DNA of 21,342 nucleotides from the NCBI GenBank assembly GCA_023245435.1, contig JAHFKH010000013.1:1-21342 (forward strand). Direction: 5' to 3'. Source of the stretch: Candidatus Shapirobacteria bacterium (GTDB lineage: Bacteria; Patescibacteriota; Microgenomatia; UBA12405). Below the pieces are notes generated by a model that was given only the letters and a program-made list of their open reading frames with translations, had not been told where the DNA came from and searched no databases. Below are positions 1-6,970 of this stretch, piece after piece. Position numbers and translations under genes: made by a program. The stretch's first letter is position 1; each line of letters starts with the position of its first letter.

Positions 1-1
1 T

Positions 2-439
2 GGTGCTACTTGGACAAATAAGGCAAATGTTGACATTACTTCTGGAACACCTTTGGCAGGAACTAAGTTAGTGGCTAATGGTTGGTTAACGTCGGGAGCA
101 ACAACCAGATATGTAGTTCAATATACTGATTCGGCGGGAAATGGGATTAGCTGGTATGCTGGGTTGGGTAATTCTGCTCCAGCAGTTCAAGCTGACTATG
201 TTACAGCTAATTTAATTGGGTATCCTAAAAAATGGATTGAAATTCAACAAAATCCAAAAGATAAAAGCCAACTAATGTCAGTTATTTCGGATACAAATTC
301 CGATTTATTTGCCAGAAGATTGGTAATGAATGCTGCTGCATCGTTTACTTGGAGTGAAGCCGATGGTGGAACGGCTTTGGAAATTAATTTGGGTAATAAT
401 ACGGTTAAACCTTTTGGATTTGCGTGGAATATATTTTAA
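2..439 (+). CDS. Partial surface/pilus-cluster protein (C-terminal 145 residues)
   Basis: The reading frame is open from base 2, so the true start lies upstream of the window; a TTG at 53 is internal. The visible part is rich in Gly, Thr, Asn, Trp and aromatic residues (WYAGLGNSAP, FGFAWNIF) and has few charges, as in beta-rich extracellular domains. No membrane segment is visible in this part. The stop at 437-439 is followed directly by a prepilin start at 441, so it is co-transcribed with the pilin genes. It is probably a secreted or pilus-associated surface protein. I do not recognise a family and give no specific function. Confidence 0.6.
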   Translation, partial: GATWTNKANVDITSGTPLAGTKLVANGWLTSGATTRYVVQYTDSAGNGISWYAGLGNSAPAVQADYVTANLIGYPKKWIEIQQNPKDKSQLMSVISDTNSDLFARRLVMNAAASFTWSEADGGTALEINLGNNTVKPFGFAWNIF

Positions 440-440
440 T

Positions 441-914
441 ATGAAAAAACAATCTGGATTAACATTAATCGAAATAATAATTTATGTAGCGATTGTAGGC
501 CTAATGTCGACTGCGTTGACAATGATGATGATCAATATTATGCAATTAAAATCTAAATCGATGGCGATGCAAGAAGTTAATAGTTCACTTAGATTTATTG
601 TAGATAAAATTAATTTTGAAATAAAAAATGCTAAAACTTTGGGAACAATTTCGGCGAGTAGTATTGCAACCGATAGAGCAAGTTTTAGTTTAACTGCTGG
701 TAATATAGTGATGATGGTAGGGGGGACAGTGGCAAATTTAAATAGTAATTTGGTCAATATTTCGGCGTTTACAGTTACCAATTTATCAAGCGGAGACAGT
801 AAGACAGTGAATATAAATTATGCAATAACAGGAAATTATATTAATCCTGGTGGTAGAAGCCAATTTACATATTCAACAACTGTTGATGGAGGTGCGGAGG
901 TGCGATCAAAATGA
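441..914 (+). CDS. Minor prepilin with type IV N-terminal methylation motif
   Basis: The 157-residue protein begins MKKQSGLTLIEIIIYVAIVG. This is a short basic leader, then G-L-T-L-I-E with Glu at +5 of the mature protein, then a hydrophobic helix, which is the classic prepilin peptidase (PilD) cleavage and methylation signal. The rest (about residues 35-157) is a beta-rich head with Ser/Thr-rich strands. Length and order suggest a GspJ/PilW-like minor pilin that helps prime a type IV pilus. An in-frame ATG at 330 would hide the leader inside a longer N-terminus, so 441 is the start. Its TGA overlaps the next start (ATGA, 911-914), indicating coupled translation. The minor-pilin subclass is inferred. 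Confidence 0.8.
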   Translation: MKKQSGLTLIEIIIYVAIVGLMSTALTMMMINIMQLKSKSMAMQEVNSSLRFIVDKINFEIKNAKTLGTISASSIATDRASFSLTAGNIVMMVGGTVANLNSNLVNISAFTVTNLSSGDSKTVNINYAITGNYINPGGRSQFTYSTTVDGGAEVRSK

Positions 915-1255
915 AAGGCATGGCGGCAATAGTGTCAGTAATTGTCTTGGGAGCGGTATTAATTTTAGTAGGGGCAATGATGTCATTGTCGTCGATTAAT
1001 GAGGGACAAATATCACTGGAATCACAAAAACGAGATATATCCCAAGGTTTAGTTGAATCTTGTGTTGAAGAGGGTTTGATTAATATAAATAAAAACAATA
1101 CTTTACCGGCAATAATTACGACAAATTTTGGCACATGTCCGGTGACTATTAATAGCCAAACTGGGGTAAGTTGGGATTTTACGGTTAGTTCGAGTGTTAA
1201 TGTAAAATTAAATCGTGGAGGATTTGTCACAATTGGTGGGTGGCAAGAGCAATAA
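911..1255 (+). CDS. Small pilin-like membrane protein
   Basis: The 114-residue protein has a short basic N-terminus and one hydrophobic helix (about residues 5-25), then a small soluble domain with two Cys that could form a disulfide. It lacks the canonical G/FTLIE prepilin motif. Position directly after a minor prepilin, with a 4-base stop/start overlap, is typical of PilX/GspK-type minor components of a pilus cluster. A GGAGG at 896-900, 10 nt before the ATG, is one of the few clear Shine-Dalgarno sequences in the window. The pilus role is inferred from context; the family is not recognised with certainty. Confidence 0.6.
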   Translation: MKGMAAIVSVIVLGAVLILVGAMMSLSSINEGQISLESQKRDISQGLVESCVEEGLININKNNTLPAIITTNFGTCPVTINSQTGVSWDFTVSSSVNVKLNRGGFVTIGGWQEQ

Positions 1256-1279
1256 AATCTGCTATCCTTAAATTTGAAT

Positions 1280-2257
1280 ATGGCAAAAAATAAGGTTATC
1301 TATTGGCACCGATTGGGTTTGAAGGTATATGAGGTTGAAGATAAAAAAGCAAGTTTGTTGCGTGATATTGAAACAACTGATTTGACCGAAATTCAGGAAC
1401 ATTTAAATTTTTTGAAAAATAGTGAAGTTTGTTTATTGTTGTCAGATGCAATGGCATATTTATTTAAAAGTGTATTAGATAGTACCGAGGTAATTAATGA
1501 TGGATTTAGGGAGAGGTTGTTGCAAATTGTAAAAACCGATATACCGGAGGATTTTTCAAATTTTTCTTGGGATTATAAAATTATTGAAAATGAAGGTCAA
1601 AAAAGTGTTTTAATATTTGCGCCGATTGCTGATATTCAAAATAAAATTAATGAGTTATCAAAAAATTTGGGGATAAAATTTGAAGTGATTGAACCTGAAT
1701 CAATTGCGGCGGAAAGAGATCCAAACCCGATTGTGGGAATTGTTTTGAAAAATGATGTCAAAGGAAAAGATGAAGAAGTGTTAAATATTGTGGTGGATGG
1801 AAAACCGGAAAAACATAATAATTTTGAAAAAATATTTTTGGCTGGGGTGGTGATAGTTATATTTGTCTTAATAAATTATTTTTTGTACACAAAATTTTTT
1901 GGTAAAAAAATAGAAGTAAAAAAAGTGGAGAATGTGGCAACACCAACAATTGTACCGACTCCAACTATGGTCAGTATTAGTTTTGAAAATTTAAATGTGG
2001 TGGTGCAAAATGGGACAAAGATAGCCGGCAAAGCCGGCAAAATTGTTGAAAAGTTAAAAGCTATCGGGATTGTCAACGCGACAGCGGGAAATGCGGATAA
2101 TACAAACTATACTGAAAGTAAGGTTTATTTTAAAAGTGAAGAAATAAAAACAATCGCATTGGAAAAATTATTGGGGGTAGTTTTGATTAGTGAAGCAAAC
2201 ATCTTAGTTGACAATACCATAGAAAATGATGTTAAATTAATATTAGGAGTTAATTAA
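1280..2257 (+). CDS. PilM-like N-terminal domain fused via a TM segment to a LytR_C-type domain
   Basis: This 325-residue protein has three parts. Residues 1-150 resemble the first subdomain of PilM-type actin-like proteins (wd..i.n, vLIFAP, then a GIKFEVIEPESIAAER-like stretch), but the nucleotide-binding remainder is missing. A strong transmembrane helix follows at about 184-206, then a Thr/Pro linker (TPTIVPTPT). Residues of about 233-325 match the LytR/CpsA/Psr C-terminal (LytR_C) pattern: V-V-V-Q-N-G-T, G-K-A-G-K-I-V-E-K-L, a Gly-Asn-Ala turn and a final LL-G. It lies between pilin genes, so it may link the pilus base to the envelope. ATG 1280 is preferred to TTG 1274; TAAATT (1269-1274) ends 5 nt upstream. 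Domain names rest on pattern recognition only. Confidence 0.6.
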   Translation: MAKNKVIYWHRLGLKVYEVEDKKASLLRDIETTDLTEIQEHLNFLKNSEVCLLLSDAMAYLFKSVLDSTEVINDGFRERLLQIVKTDIPEDFSNFSWDYKIIENEGQKSVLIFAPIADIQNKINELSKNLGIKFEVIEPESIAAERDPNPIVGIVLKNDVKGKDEEVLNIVVDGKPEKHNNFEKIFLAGVVIVIFVLINYFLYTKFFGKKIEVKKVENVATPTIVPTPTMVSISFENLNVVVQNGTKIAGKAGKIVEKLKAIGIVNATAGNADNTNYTESKVYFKSEEIKTIALEKLLGVVLISEANILVDNTIENDVKLILGVN

Positions 2258-2271
2258 TAATTTAAAATAAA

Positions 2272-2727
2272 ATGAAAAAACAAAGGGCATTTACCCTAAT
2301 CGAATTATTAGTGGTTATTGGAATCATTGCGGCATTGACAACAGTGGTGTTTGTGGCTTTGGATCCGGCGACTCGTTTTAAAGCCGCTCGTAATGCCAGA
2401 CGTACAACTGATGCTGATACTATTTTGGCGGCAGTTCAACAATATGTGGTGGATACGGGTGGATCATTGCCAAACGGTATGGTGGGAACAACTATTTATC
2501 AAATTGGATCGTGTGGTTCTGGTGGAGCAACTAATTGTCCTGGTGCAGCGGCAGCTTGTATAGATATTGGAGCAACTTTATCATCAAATAAATATTTGAA
2601 AAACAATCCAATTGATCCAAATGGAACAGCGGCCACAACTGGTTATTCGGTGACAAAAGATGCAAATAATTTGTTCACAGTCAATGCGTGTTTGGCTGAA
2701 GGAACTACAATTGCAGTATCAAGATAA
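2272..2727 (+). CDS. Type IV pilin / pseudopilin, prepilin-type N-terminus
   Basis: The 151-residue protein starts MKKQRAFTLIELLVVIGIIA, a textbook class III signal with cleavage after Ala6 and methylation of Phe7, Glu at +5, and a hydrophobic helix that packs into the pilus core. An Arg/Lys-rich helical continuation (RFKAARNARRTTDADTI) follows, as in PulG/PilA-type major pilins, then a Cys-containing globular head with four Cys at about residues 84-143, possibly two disulfides. It is the last gene of the pilus block and is followed by a strong hairpin terminator. It is likely the main fibre subunit, though major versus pseudopilin cannot be settled from sequence alone. Confidence 0.85.
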   Translation: MKKQRAFTLIELLVVIGIIAALTTVVFVALDPATRFKAARNARRTTDADTILAAVQQYVVDTGGSLPNGMVGTTIYQIGSCGSGGATNCPGAAAACIDIGATLSSNKYLKNNPIDPNGTAATTGYSVTKDANNLFTVNACLAEGTTIAVSR

Positions 2728-2747
2728 AAAGTAAAAATCACTCCCTA

Positions 2748-2780
2748 CCCCCTCTTTGACTAAAGAGGGGGTTTGTGTTG
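2748..2780 (+). terminator. Hairpin terminator after the pilin gene
   Basis: A perfect 10-bp stem CCCCCTCTTT / AAAGAGGGGG (2748-2757 with 2762-2771) closes a GACT loop and is followed by a T-rich run (tttgtgttgt). It begins 21 nt after the pilin stop codon. The same loop and a variant stem recur after rpsB. Confidence 0.75.
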
Positions 2781-2810
2781 TAAAATGACGGATGATAAAA
2801 ATTGATGACT

Positions 2811-2852
2811 ACCTGCCCGCAGGTGCTAAAGCACCAGCTTTTGCAGGCGGGT
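2811..2852. repeat. REP-like imperfect palindrome upstream of queA
   Basis: A 42-bp GC-rich element runs from ACCTGCCCGCAGGTGC through a TAAA turn to GCACC and TGCAGGCGGGT. The inner GGTGC/GCACC pairs perfectly and the outer ACCTGCCCGCA/TGCAGGCGGGT pairs with one mismatch and one wobble, with an AGCTT bulge. Its base composition is unlike the AT-rich surroundings, which suggests an inserted dispersed palindromic repeat. It lies just before the queA start and must be excluded from the queA reading frame. Confidence 0.65.
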
Positions 2853-2873
2853 GATTATGAATTAAAATTAACT

Positions 2874-3848
2874 ATGGTTAACATTAATGATTACGATTAC
2901 AACTTGCCCACAGAATTAATTGCTCAAGAGCCGGTTTTGAAACGTGATGAGTGTAGATTGTTGGTGGTAAATGAAAATGGAAAAATAGAACATAAACATT
3001 TTTTTGATATAGTTGATTATTTAACTGATAATGATGTTTTGGTGGTAAACAGGAGTAAAGTTTTTAAGGCACGGTTGCTAGGACATAAAGATGGGGGTGG
3101 AAGTGCTGAGGTATTGCTTTTGGAAAAAATTAAAAATAATAGATGGAAAGCGTTGGGTAAAAATTTAAAAGAGGGACAAAAAATTAATTTTGATAATAAA
3201 TATTTTGGGAAAATTGTAAAACGAGAGGGGAGTGAAGTTGAAGTGGAACTAAATTTTAATGAGGAAATAATTGAGCAAATTGGAATCACACCTTTGCCTC
3301 CATATATTAAAACTAAAAAAGATTTTTCCAAAGAATATCAGACGGTGTATGCAAGGGAAGTGGGGAGTAGTGCGGCGCCAACGGCGGGCTTACATTTTAC
3401 TAATGAATTAAAAAATAAACTTATAAATAAGGGAGTAAAATGGGAAGAAGTAGTGTTGCATGTCGGTTTGGGAACTTTTTTAAAAGTCGAGCAAAAAAAT
3501 ATTGATGAGAAAAAATTACATAGTGAATATTTTGAAATTGATGACGGAACATGGCAGAGGTTGAAACAATATAAGGCAGAGGGAAAACGGATTGTTGCGG
3601 TAGGGACAACAGCGTTGAGGGCTTTGGAGACAGGGAAACAGTTGGGATATACCAATATTTTTATATACCCACCGTATAAGTTTAAAATGGTTGATAGTTT
3701 GATTACCAATTTTCATTTACCAAAAACATCGCTTTTGATGCTAATTTCGGCATTATTGAGAGATAGAGATTGGAAAAAGATATATGCCGAGGCGATAAAG
3801 GAGAAATATCGTTTTTTCTCCTTTGGTGACGCGATGTTTGTGTTATAA
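2874..3848 (+). CDS. queA: S-adenosylmethionine:tRNA ribosyltransferase-isomerase QueA
   Basis: QueA transfers and isomerises the ribosyl part of AdoMet onto preQ1-modified tRNA to give epoxyqueuosine. The 324-residue protein carries the family signatures in order: N-terminal YDYNLPTELIAQEP, RDECRLLVV, NDVLVVNRSKVFKARLLG, SSAAPTAGLHFT, VVLHVGLGTFLKVE, and C-terminal LITNFHLPKTSLLMLISAL followed by FGDAM. The frame is open back to 2802, but that stretch translates the palindromic repeat; ATG 2874 gives the canonical N-terminus and has TAAAAT ending 5 nt upstream. No other queuosine gene is in the window. The extended -10 of the rpsB promoter overlaps its last codons. Confidence 0.95.
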   Translation: MVNINDYDYNLPTELIAQEPVLKRDECRLLVVNENGKIEHKHFFDIVDYLTDNDVLVVNRSKVFKARLLGHKDGGGSAEVLLLEKIKNNRWKALGKNLKEGQKINFDNKYFGKIVKREGSEVEVELNFNEEIIEQIGITPLPPYIKTKKDFSKEYQTVYAREVGSSAAPTAGLHFTNELKNKLINKGVKWEEVVLHVGLGTFLKVEQKNIDEKKLHSEYFEIDDGTWQRLKQYKAEGKRIVAVGTTALRALETGKQLGYTNIFIYPPYKFKMVDSLITNFHLPKTSLLMLISALLRDRDWKKIYAEAIKEKYRFFSFGDAMFVL

Positions 3849-3849
3849 T
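3841..3849 (+). promoter_or_regulatory. Extended -10 promoter for rpsB
   Basis: TGTTATAAT is a perfect TATAAT with an upstream TGn extension, located 82 nt before rpsB and overlapping the queA stop codon. No good -35 is seen (TTTGGT at 3822-3827 is weak), as expected for an extended -10 promoter. Confidence 0.6.
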
Positions 3850-3880
3850 CATAGGCTTAATTAATTATTTATTTTATTCA

Positions 3881-3910
3881 CTTAAGCTCCTGGGCGAAAG
3901 CCTGTGTAAG
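3881..3910 (+). promoter_or_regulatory. Putative structured 5' leader of rpsB
   Basis: In the rpsB leader, GGGC-GAAA-GCCT makes a short GNRA-capped hairpin inside an outer CTTA/TAAG pairing. It stands apart from the AT-only sequence before it and precedes the Shine-Dalgarno AAGGAG at 3917-3922. Ribosomal protein genes often carry autoregulatory leaders, so feedback by S2 is possible. This is a hypothesis from structure and position only. Confidence 0.35.
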
Positions 3911-3930
3911 AATAATAAGGAGAAAAACGT

Positions 3931-4728
3931 ATGCCAAAAGCTAACAAAAGTTTAGTTAAAAAAGCCCTGGGGGCTCAAAAAAAAGTTATTAAGGTTGAAG
4001 AGAAAAAGGTTGATGTGATGAAGGAAGTGGTGGCCAAGAAGTATGAATTGTCGGTTGATTTGAAAGATTTGCTGGATGCTGGTTGTCATTTGGGTCACAA
4101 AATTTCGAAAACTAACCCAAAATCAAAAGAAAATATTTATAAAGCCATGGATGGAATTCAAATCGTAGATTTGACCAAAACCATCATTAAATTAGATGAA
4201 GCCTGTAATTTTGTACATTCGGCAGTAAAATCGGGTAAAACCATTGCTTTTTTGGGAACCAAACGACAAGCTCGAGAAGTAGTGCGTCGAGTAGCCACTG
4301 AAGCTGGCATTCCTTTTGTCACCGATCGATGGTTGGGAGGAACAGTCAGTAACTGGGGCGAAATTAAGAAAAATATCCGTCGATTAAATGATATCAATGC
4401 GGGAATGAAGGCCAATAAATATGCCACCATGTCCAAAAAAGATATGTCACTTTTGAAAAAAGAAGTAGGACGATTGAACAAAATGGTGGGGGGATTGACT
4501 ACTGTGGAAAAGCTATTTGATATCATTTTTGTGGTTGATGCTGGATTTGAAAAATCAGCTATAAAAGAATGTATGGATAAGGGAATAAAAGTCGTAGCAA
4601 TTGTGGATACTGATAGCAATCCTGAAAAAGTCGATTTTGCAATCCCGGCTAATGACGACAATGTCAAAAGTATTTCTTTGATTGTCGAAGAAATTGGTAA
4701 AGCAGTTAAAACAGGACAAATAAAATAA
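3931..4728 (+). CDS. rpsB: 30S ribosomal protein S2 (uS2)
   Basis: The 265-residue protein has the uS2 core with LLDAGCHLGHK, MDGIQIVDLTKT, KSGKTIAFLGTKRQA, TDRWLGGTVSNW and a final AIPANDDNVKSISLI, the conserved 'IPANDD' region near the C-terminus. It binds the 30S neck and helps recruit S1 and mRNA. About 36 Lys-rich residues precede the usual S2 start, an unusual N-terminal extension. AAGGAG lies 8 nt before ATG 3931, so this start is firm. It is followed by a hairpin and then tsf, the common rpsB-tsf pairing. Confidence 0.97.
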   Translation: MPKANKSLVKKALGAQKKVIKVEEKKVDVMKEVVAKKYELSVDLKDLLDAGCHLGHKISKTNPKSKENIYKAMDGIQIVDLTKTIIKLDEACNFVHSAVKSGKTIAFLGTKRQAREVVRRVATEAGIPFVTDRWLGGTVSNWGEIKKNIRRLNDINAGMKANKYATMSKKDMSLLKKEVGRLNKMVGGLTTVEKLFDIIFVVDAGFEKSAIKECMDKGIKVVAIVDTDSNPEKVDFAIPANDDNVKSISLIVEEIGKAVKTGQIK

Positions 4729-4741
4729 AATCTACCCCCGA

Positions 4742-4778
4742 CCCCTCCTTTGACTAAAGGAGGGGAGAGGATTTTTTT
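4742..4778 (+). terminator. Hairpin terminator/attenuator between rpsB and tsf
   Basis: CCCCTCCTTT / AAAGGAGGGG (4742-4751 with 4756-4765) forms a perfect 10-bp stem around a GACT loop, followed after AGAGGA by seven T. It could end or reduce transcription from rpsB into tsf. It is a sequence relative of the terminator at 2748. Confidence 0.65.
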
Positions 4779-4810
4779 ATATATTGATTTAATAATTTAT
4801 TAAAATAAAT

Positions 4811-5269
4811 ATGGATAATAAACAAATAATTGATTTAGTCAAAAAAATTCGAGGAGAAACTAGTTATTCGATTGGGGAAATTAAAATTGCGGTAGAAAAA
4901 GCAGAGGGTGATGAAAAAAAAGCTAAATTAATACTTAAAGAACTAGGTTATAAACAATTGGAAAAAAGGGCGGAAAAAGAAGTTCACCAGGGACGAGTCG
5001 CTACTTATACCCACAGTACAGGTAAAATTGGAGTTATGGTTGAACTACTTTGTGAAACTGATTTTGTGGCAAAAAATGAAGAATTTTTGTCGGTCTGTCG
5101 TGAATTGTGTTTACAAGTGGCGGCGATGGATCCAAAAGATGCCGATGAATTATTGGAAATGGAATATGTCAAAGATCCCAGTGTCAAAATAAAAGATATG
5201 GTTTCGGGTTTGGCGGGTAAGTTTGGGGAAAATGTAAAGATTGGAAGAATTTGTCGATACGAAATTTAA
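4811..5269 (+). CDS. tsf: Elongation factor Ts, short form
   Basis: EF-Ts exchanges GDP for GTP on EF-Tu. The 152-residue protein keeps the N-terminal UBA-like region (about residues 1-50; I-D-L-V-K-K-I-R-G-E-T) and the first core subdomain with the EF-Tu-contacting TDFVAKN motif (about residues 80-86). It ends after GRICRYEI, so it lacks the second core subdomain and coiled coil of the roughly 280-residue E. coli form and is closer to the short Thermus type. It follows rpsB as usual, but pyrH, which often comes next, is absent and frr follows. TAAAAT at 4801-4806 lies 4 nt before the ATG; no Shine-Dalgarno is seen. Confidence 0.92.
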   Translation: MDNKQIIDLVKKIRGETSYSIGEIKIAVEKAEGDEKKAKLILKELGYKQLEKRAEKEVHQGRVATYTHSTGKIGVMVELLCETDFVAKNEEFLSVCRELCLQVAAMDPKDADELLEMEYVKDPSVKIKDMVSGLAGKFGENVKIGRICRYEI

Positions 5270-5327
5270 ACCCCTCCGCAAATATTTTATATTTTATAAT
5301 GGTTCGAATATTTTGTTAAAATAACAT

Positions 5328-5879
5328 ATGATAAATTTTTCTGATGTAAATGTGCGGATGACAAAAATAGGGGATTTGTTTTTGAATGATATTGGATCAA
5401 TACGAACTGGACGGGCAACACCGGGGTTAATTGAAAATATAGTGGTGACAATTTATGGTGGGCAAAAAATGCGATTGATTGAAATTGGATCAATTTCGGT
5501 ACCTGATGTGCGAACAATAACTTTTCAACCTTGGGACTCGACTATAATTCGCGAAATTGCCAACGGTATTTCGGCGGCCAATATTGGAATGACGCCGACG
5601 GTTGATGGTAATTTAATTAGGTTGGCACTGCCAATGATGACAGTGGAACAACGTGAAGATTATATCCGATTGTTGGGTCGAAAATTGGAGGGAGCCCGGG
5701 GAATGTTACGTGATGCCCGAGCCGATTTTAGAAAAAAAATGATTGATGCTAAAAATGATAAATTAATTTCCGAGGATGAGGCCAAAAAAGATGAAGTAGA
5801 ATTGCAAAAAGTAACTGATTTATATATGGCAAAGTTAGAGGAAATGAGTAAGAAAAAAGAATTGGAGATAAGGGCGTAA
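5328..5879 (+). CDS. frr: Ribosome-recycling factor
   Basis: RRF splits post-termination ribosomes together with EF-G. The 183-residue length is normal. Signatures include the N-terminal helix ending IRTGRATPGLIENIVV, the domain II strand region YGGQKMRLIEIGSISVPDVRTITFQPWD, and the C-terminal long helices (RREDYIR-like segment, RDARADFRKKMIDAK, LISEDEAKKDEVELQKVTD). TAAAAT (5317-5322) ends 5 nt before ATG, with another TATAAT at 5295-5300. It is followed 2 nt later by the site-2 protease gene, so the two form an operon. Confidence 0.96.
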   Translation: MINFSDVNVRMTKIGDLFLNDIGSIRTGRATPGLIENIVVTIYGGQKMRLIEIGSISVPDVRTITFQPWDSTIIREIANGISAANIGMTPTVDGNLIRLALPMMTVEQREDYIRLLGRKLEGARGMLRDARADFRKKMIDAKNDKLISEDEAKKDEVELQKVTDLYMAKLEEMSKKKELEIRA

Positions 5880-5881
5880 AT

Positions 5882-6928
5882 ATGGATATATTAATTTTTG
5901 TAATTGCTTTATCAGTTTTGGTATTAGTTCATGAGTTTGGACATTTTTTTGCCGCCAAAATTACTGGGGTGAGGGTCGAAGAATTTGGATTGGGTTTACC
6001 CCCAAAAATTTTTGGAAAAAAGTTGTGGGGAACTGAGTGGTCACTTAATTGGTTACCAATTGGGGGTTTTTGTAAATTGTACGGGGAAAATGATGAAGAA
6101 AAGGAAAAATTTGCATTTAATAATAAAAATCCCTGGCAAAAAGGCTTGATTGTATTGGGTGGGGTGTTTATGAATATGGTGTTGGCAATTACAATTTTTG
6201 CGGTGGTTTACACAATTTTGGGAATACCCACTGAAACTGATCGAGTTAAAATAATTGGAGTAGCCAAAAATAGCCCGGCCGAAATTGCTGGATTAAAAGT
6301 TGACGATTGGGTGCAAAAAGTAAATGGGGTAGAAATTAAAAAAGGGAATGAATTAATAAACGAAGTGGGAAAATATAAAGGTAAAAAAATAAAATTAACT
6401 ATTTTTGAAAATAATAAAATAATTGAAAAAGAAATGTTGGTGCGGGACAACCCACCAGCAGGGGAAGGCTCACTAGGGGTAGTGATATCGAATACCGAAA
6501 TGACGCCAATTCGATGGTGGGAATTTTATAAAGGAATTGGGGCTGGGTTTAAAGAGGCCTATTTTTGGGGCAAAATTATACTTGATGGAGTAACAAAAAT
6601 GGTAGGTGGGTTGTTTGTGGGACAAGTACCAAAAGATGTGACCGGACCAATTGGAATGTTTAATGCAACTAGTAGTATTCGGATGAATCAGGGGTTTTTG
6701 GCGGTGATTCATTTTTTTGGAGTAGTGTCGGTCAATTTGGCAGTGGTTAATGTTTTGCCATTTCCGGCTTTGGATGGAGGGAGAATTATTTTTGTAATTT
6801 ATGAATTAATTTTTAGAAAAAAAGCTAATCAAAAATTTGAGACATTGGTTAATAATTTGGGGATGGTAATTTTGTTATCGATGATTGTCTTGATTTCGGC
6901 CGGGGATGTCATGAGATTATTTAAATAA
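5882..6928 (+). CDS. rseP: RseP-type site-2 zinc metalloprotease with PDZ domain
   Basis: This intramembrane protease of the S2P (M50) family cleaves membrane-bound regulators or leftover signal peptides. The 348-residue protein starts with a transmembrane helix holding HEFGH (His17, Glu18, His21), the zinc site. A membrane segment at about 88-112 (GGVFMNMVLAI) is followed by one PDZ domain (about 120-190, NSPAEIAGLKVDDWVQKVNG), and then PFPALDGGR (Asp298), the third zinc ligand, in a late helix. A final helix ends the protein. One PDZ domain instead of the two in E. coli RseP is typical of Gram-positive and small-genome homologues. It sits 2 nt after frr. Confidence 0.93.
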   Translation: MDILIFVIALSVLVLVHEFGHFFAAKITGVRVEEFGLGLPPKIFGKKLWGTEWSLNWLPIGGFCKLYGENDEEKEKFAFNNKNPWQKGLIVLGGVFMNMVLAITIFAVVYTILGIPTETDRVKIIGVAKNSPAEIAGLKVDDWVQKVNGVEIKKGNELINEVGKYKGKKIKLTIFENNKIIEKEMLVRDNPPAGEGSLGVVISNTEMTPIRWWEFYKGIGAGFKEAYFWGKIILDGVTKMVGGLFVGQVPKDVTGPIGMFNATSSIRMNQGFLAVIHFFGVVSVNLAVVNVLPFPALDGGRIIFVIYELIFRKKANQKFETLVNNLGMVILLSMIVLISAGDVMRLFK

Positions 6929-6933
6929 TTAAA

Positions 6934-6961
6934 AATTACGAATTACGAATTACGAATTACG
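6934..6961. repeat. Four tandem copies of AATTACG
   Basis: Four perfect 7-bp units occupy most of the 42-bp convergent gap between rseP and the minus-strand glycoside hydrolase gene. Related AATTACGAATTA words occur inside dnaX at 14591-14618. Confidence 0.85.
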
Positions 6962-6970
6962 AAAAAAAAT

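Noticed and set aside
330..440. Upstream start for the minor prepilin
   Set aside because: It would bury the prepilin leader inside the protein and overlap the upstream gene by over 100 bases.
2802..2873. Longer queA with an N-terminal extension
   Set aside because: The extra residues translate a GC-rich palindromic repeat and do not resemble QueA; ATG 2874 gives the family N-terminus.
4158..4667. Long open frame on the minus strand within rpsB
   Set aside because: It is antisense to a highly conserved ribosomal protein gene and its translation has no recognisable domain; a composition shadow.
6934..6961. CRISPR-like array
   Set aside because: Seven-base units in direct tandem with no spacers; no cas genes are present.
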